Assembly (NCBI GenBank): GCA_001823315.1
Contig: MHUC01000038.1
Span: forward strand, 1 to 5,160
From: Candidatus Wildermuthbacteria bacterium RIFCSPHIGHO2_12_FULL_40_12
Lineage (GTDB): Bacteria; Patescibacteriota; Minisyncoccia; Minisyncoccales; 2-12-FULL-40-12
DNA: 5,160 bases
Direction of reading: 5' to 3'
Made by a program: the position numbers and the translations under genes. Every line of letters starts with the position of its first letter. The first letter of the stretch is position 1. The notes under the pieces are model-generated. The model was not told where the DNA came from. It ran no database searches and saw nothing but the letters and a program-made list of their open reading frames with translations. Below are positions 4,866-5,160 of the stretch, piece by piece.

Positions 4866-5160
4866 ATGTCCAAACAAAGAGTTTACACAATTATCTTTTT
4901 TATTTTAGTTCTGGCTTTTTTTGTCGGGAATTTTAGTTATCCAAATTATTTCAACAAATCAGCAGACTTCTTAAATGTTAAATTTAATTGGCAGATTCCT
5001 CATTTTTGGAATGTGCCTTTTAAATTGGGATTGGATTTACGGGGCGGTTCGCATCTGCTTTACGAAGCCGATTTGTCTCAAGTATCTAAATCAGAACAAA
5101 GGCAGGCGATGGAAGGGTTGAGAGATGTGATTGAAAGAAGAGTCAATCTTTTTGGTGTTT
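4866..5160 (+). CDS. secD: Protein translocase subunit SecD (3' partial)
   Basis: SecD, with SecF, forms an RND-type membrane complex that uses the proton motive force to help pull exported proteins through SecYEG. Only the first 98 residues are present. Residues about 6-22 (VYTIIFFILVLAFFVGN) form the first transmembrane helix. After it comes the start of the large periplasmic domain, with the family hallmark FKLGLDLRGGSHLLYEADL (52-70) and GLRDVIERRVNLFGV (84-98). The ATG at 4866 is directly preceded by an in-frame TAA (4863-4865), so no start further upstream is possible. It is preceded by its own candidate promoter and by the terminator of the previous operon. secF is likely to follow or be fused, as is common, but lies outside the window. 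Confidence 0.95.
   Translation, partial: MSKQRVYTIIFFILVLAFFVGNFSYPNYFNKSADFLNVKFNWQIPHFWNVPFKLGLDLRGGSHLLYEADLSQVSKSEQRQAMEGLRDVIERRVNLFGV

Overview
The window most likely comes from a Candidatus Parcubacteria (Patescibacteria/CPR) genome, or a close relative. Four things point there: a surface protein with the 'WAWGSDD...GWISFN..NC' signature that I associate with this group; a SecA carrying the 'HDAAFVYD...GSFKVVESYLRPVSRKEAYAADI' type insertion; very compact genes with promoters that nearly touch the start codons; and a DUF5674-like protein. TGA is used as a normal stop (genes ending at 4394 and 4717), which argues against the UGA=Gly code of Gracilibacteria/Absconditabacteria. The assignment rests on remembered family features and was not searched.

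Layout, all protein genes on the + strand: (1) bases 2-1006, the C-terminal 334 residues of an exported, cysteine-rich surface protein with Fn3-like and PKD-like domains, followed by a 7-bp tandem repeat and an intrinsic terminator (1056-1087). (2) 1114-3714, complete secA (866 aa), the ATPase motor of the Sec translocon; it contains three short tracts built from 7-bp DNA repeats, a strongly reduced helical wing domain and an altered C-terminal zinc motif. (3) 3715-4043, about 330 bases without a protein gene but rich in inverted repeats. On the minus strand it has a TATAAT box (4000-4005) at one end and a UUCG-loop hairpin followed by TATTTTTG at the other (3735-3707), so it may encode a roughly 285-nt minus-strand RNA. 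(4) 4044-4394, a DUF5674-like protein behind a near-consensus promoter whose predicted start site is the ATG itself (leaderless mRNA), overlapping by ATGA with (5) 4391-4717, an unrecognised helical protein; a good terminator follows (4747-4778). (6) 4866-5160, the first 98 residues of secD, continuing past the window.

Functionally, SecA and SecD belong to the same export route (SecA pushes preproteins through SecYEG; SecD with SecF assists with proton motive force), and the surface protein is the kind of cargo that route exports. The two-gene DUF5674 unit sits between them with its own promoter and terminator. The points most worth a second look are the candidate minus-strand RNA with its overlapping divergent promoters, the 7-bp repeat tracts inside secA (one 19-bp sequence is read in two different frames), and the reduced SecA wing domain.
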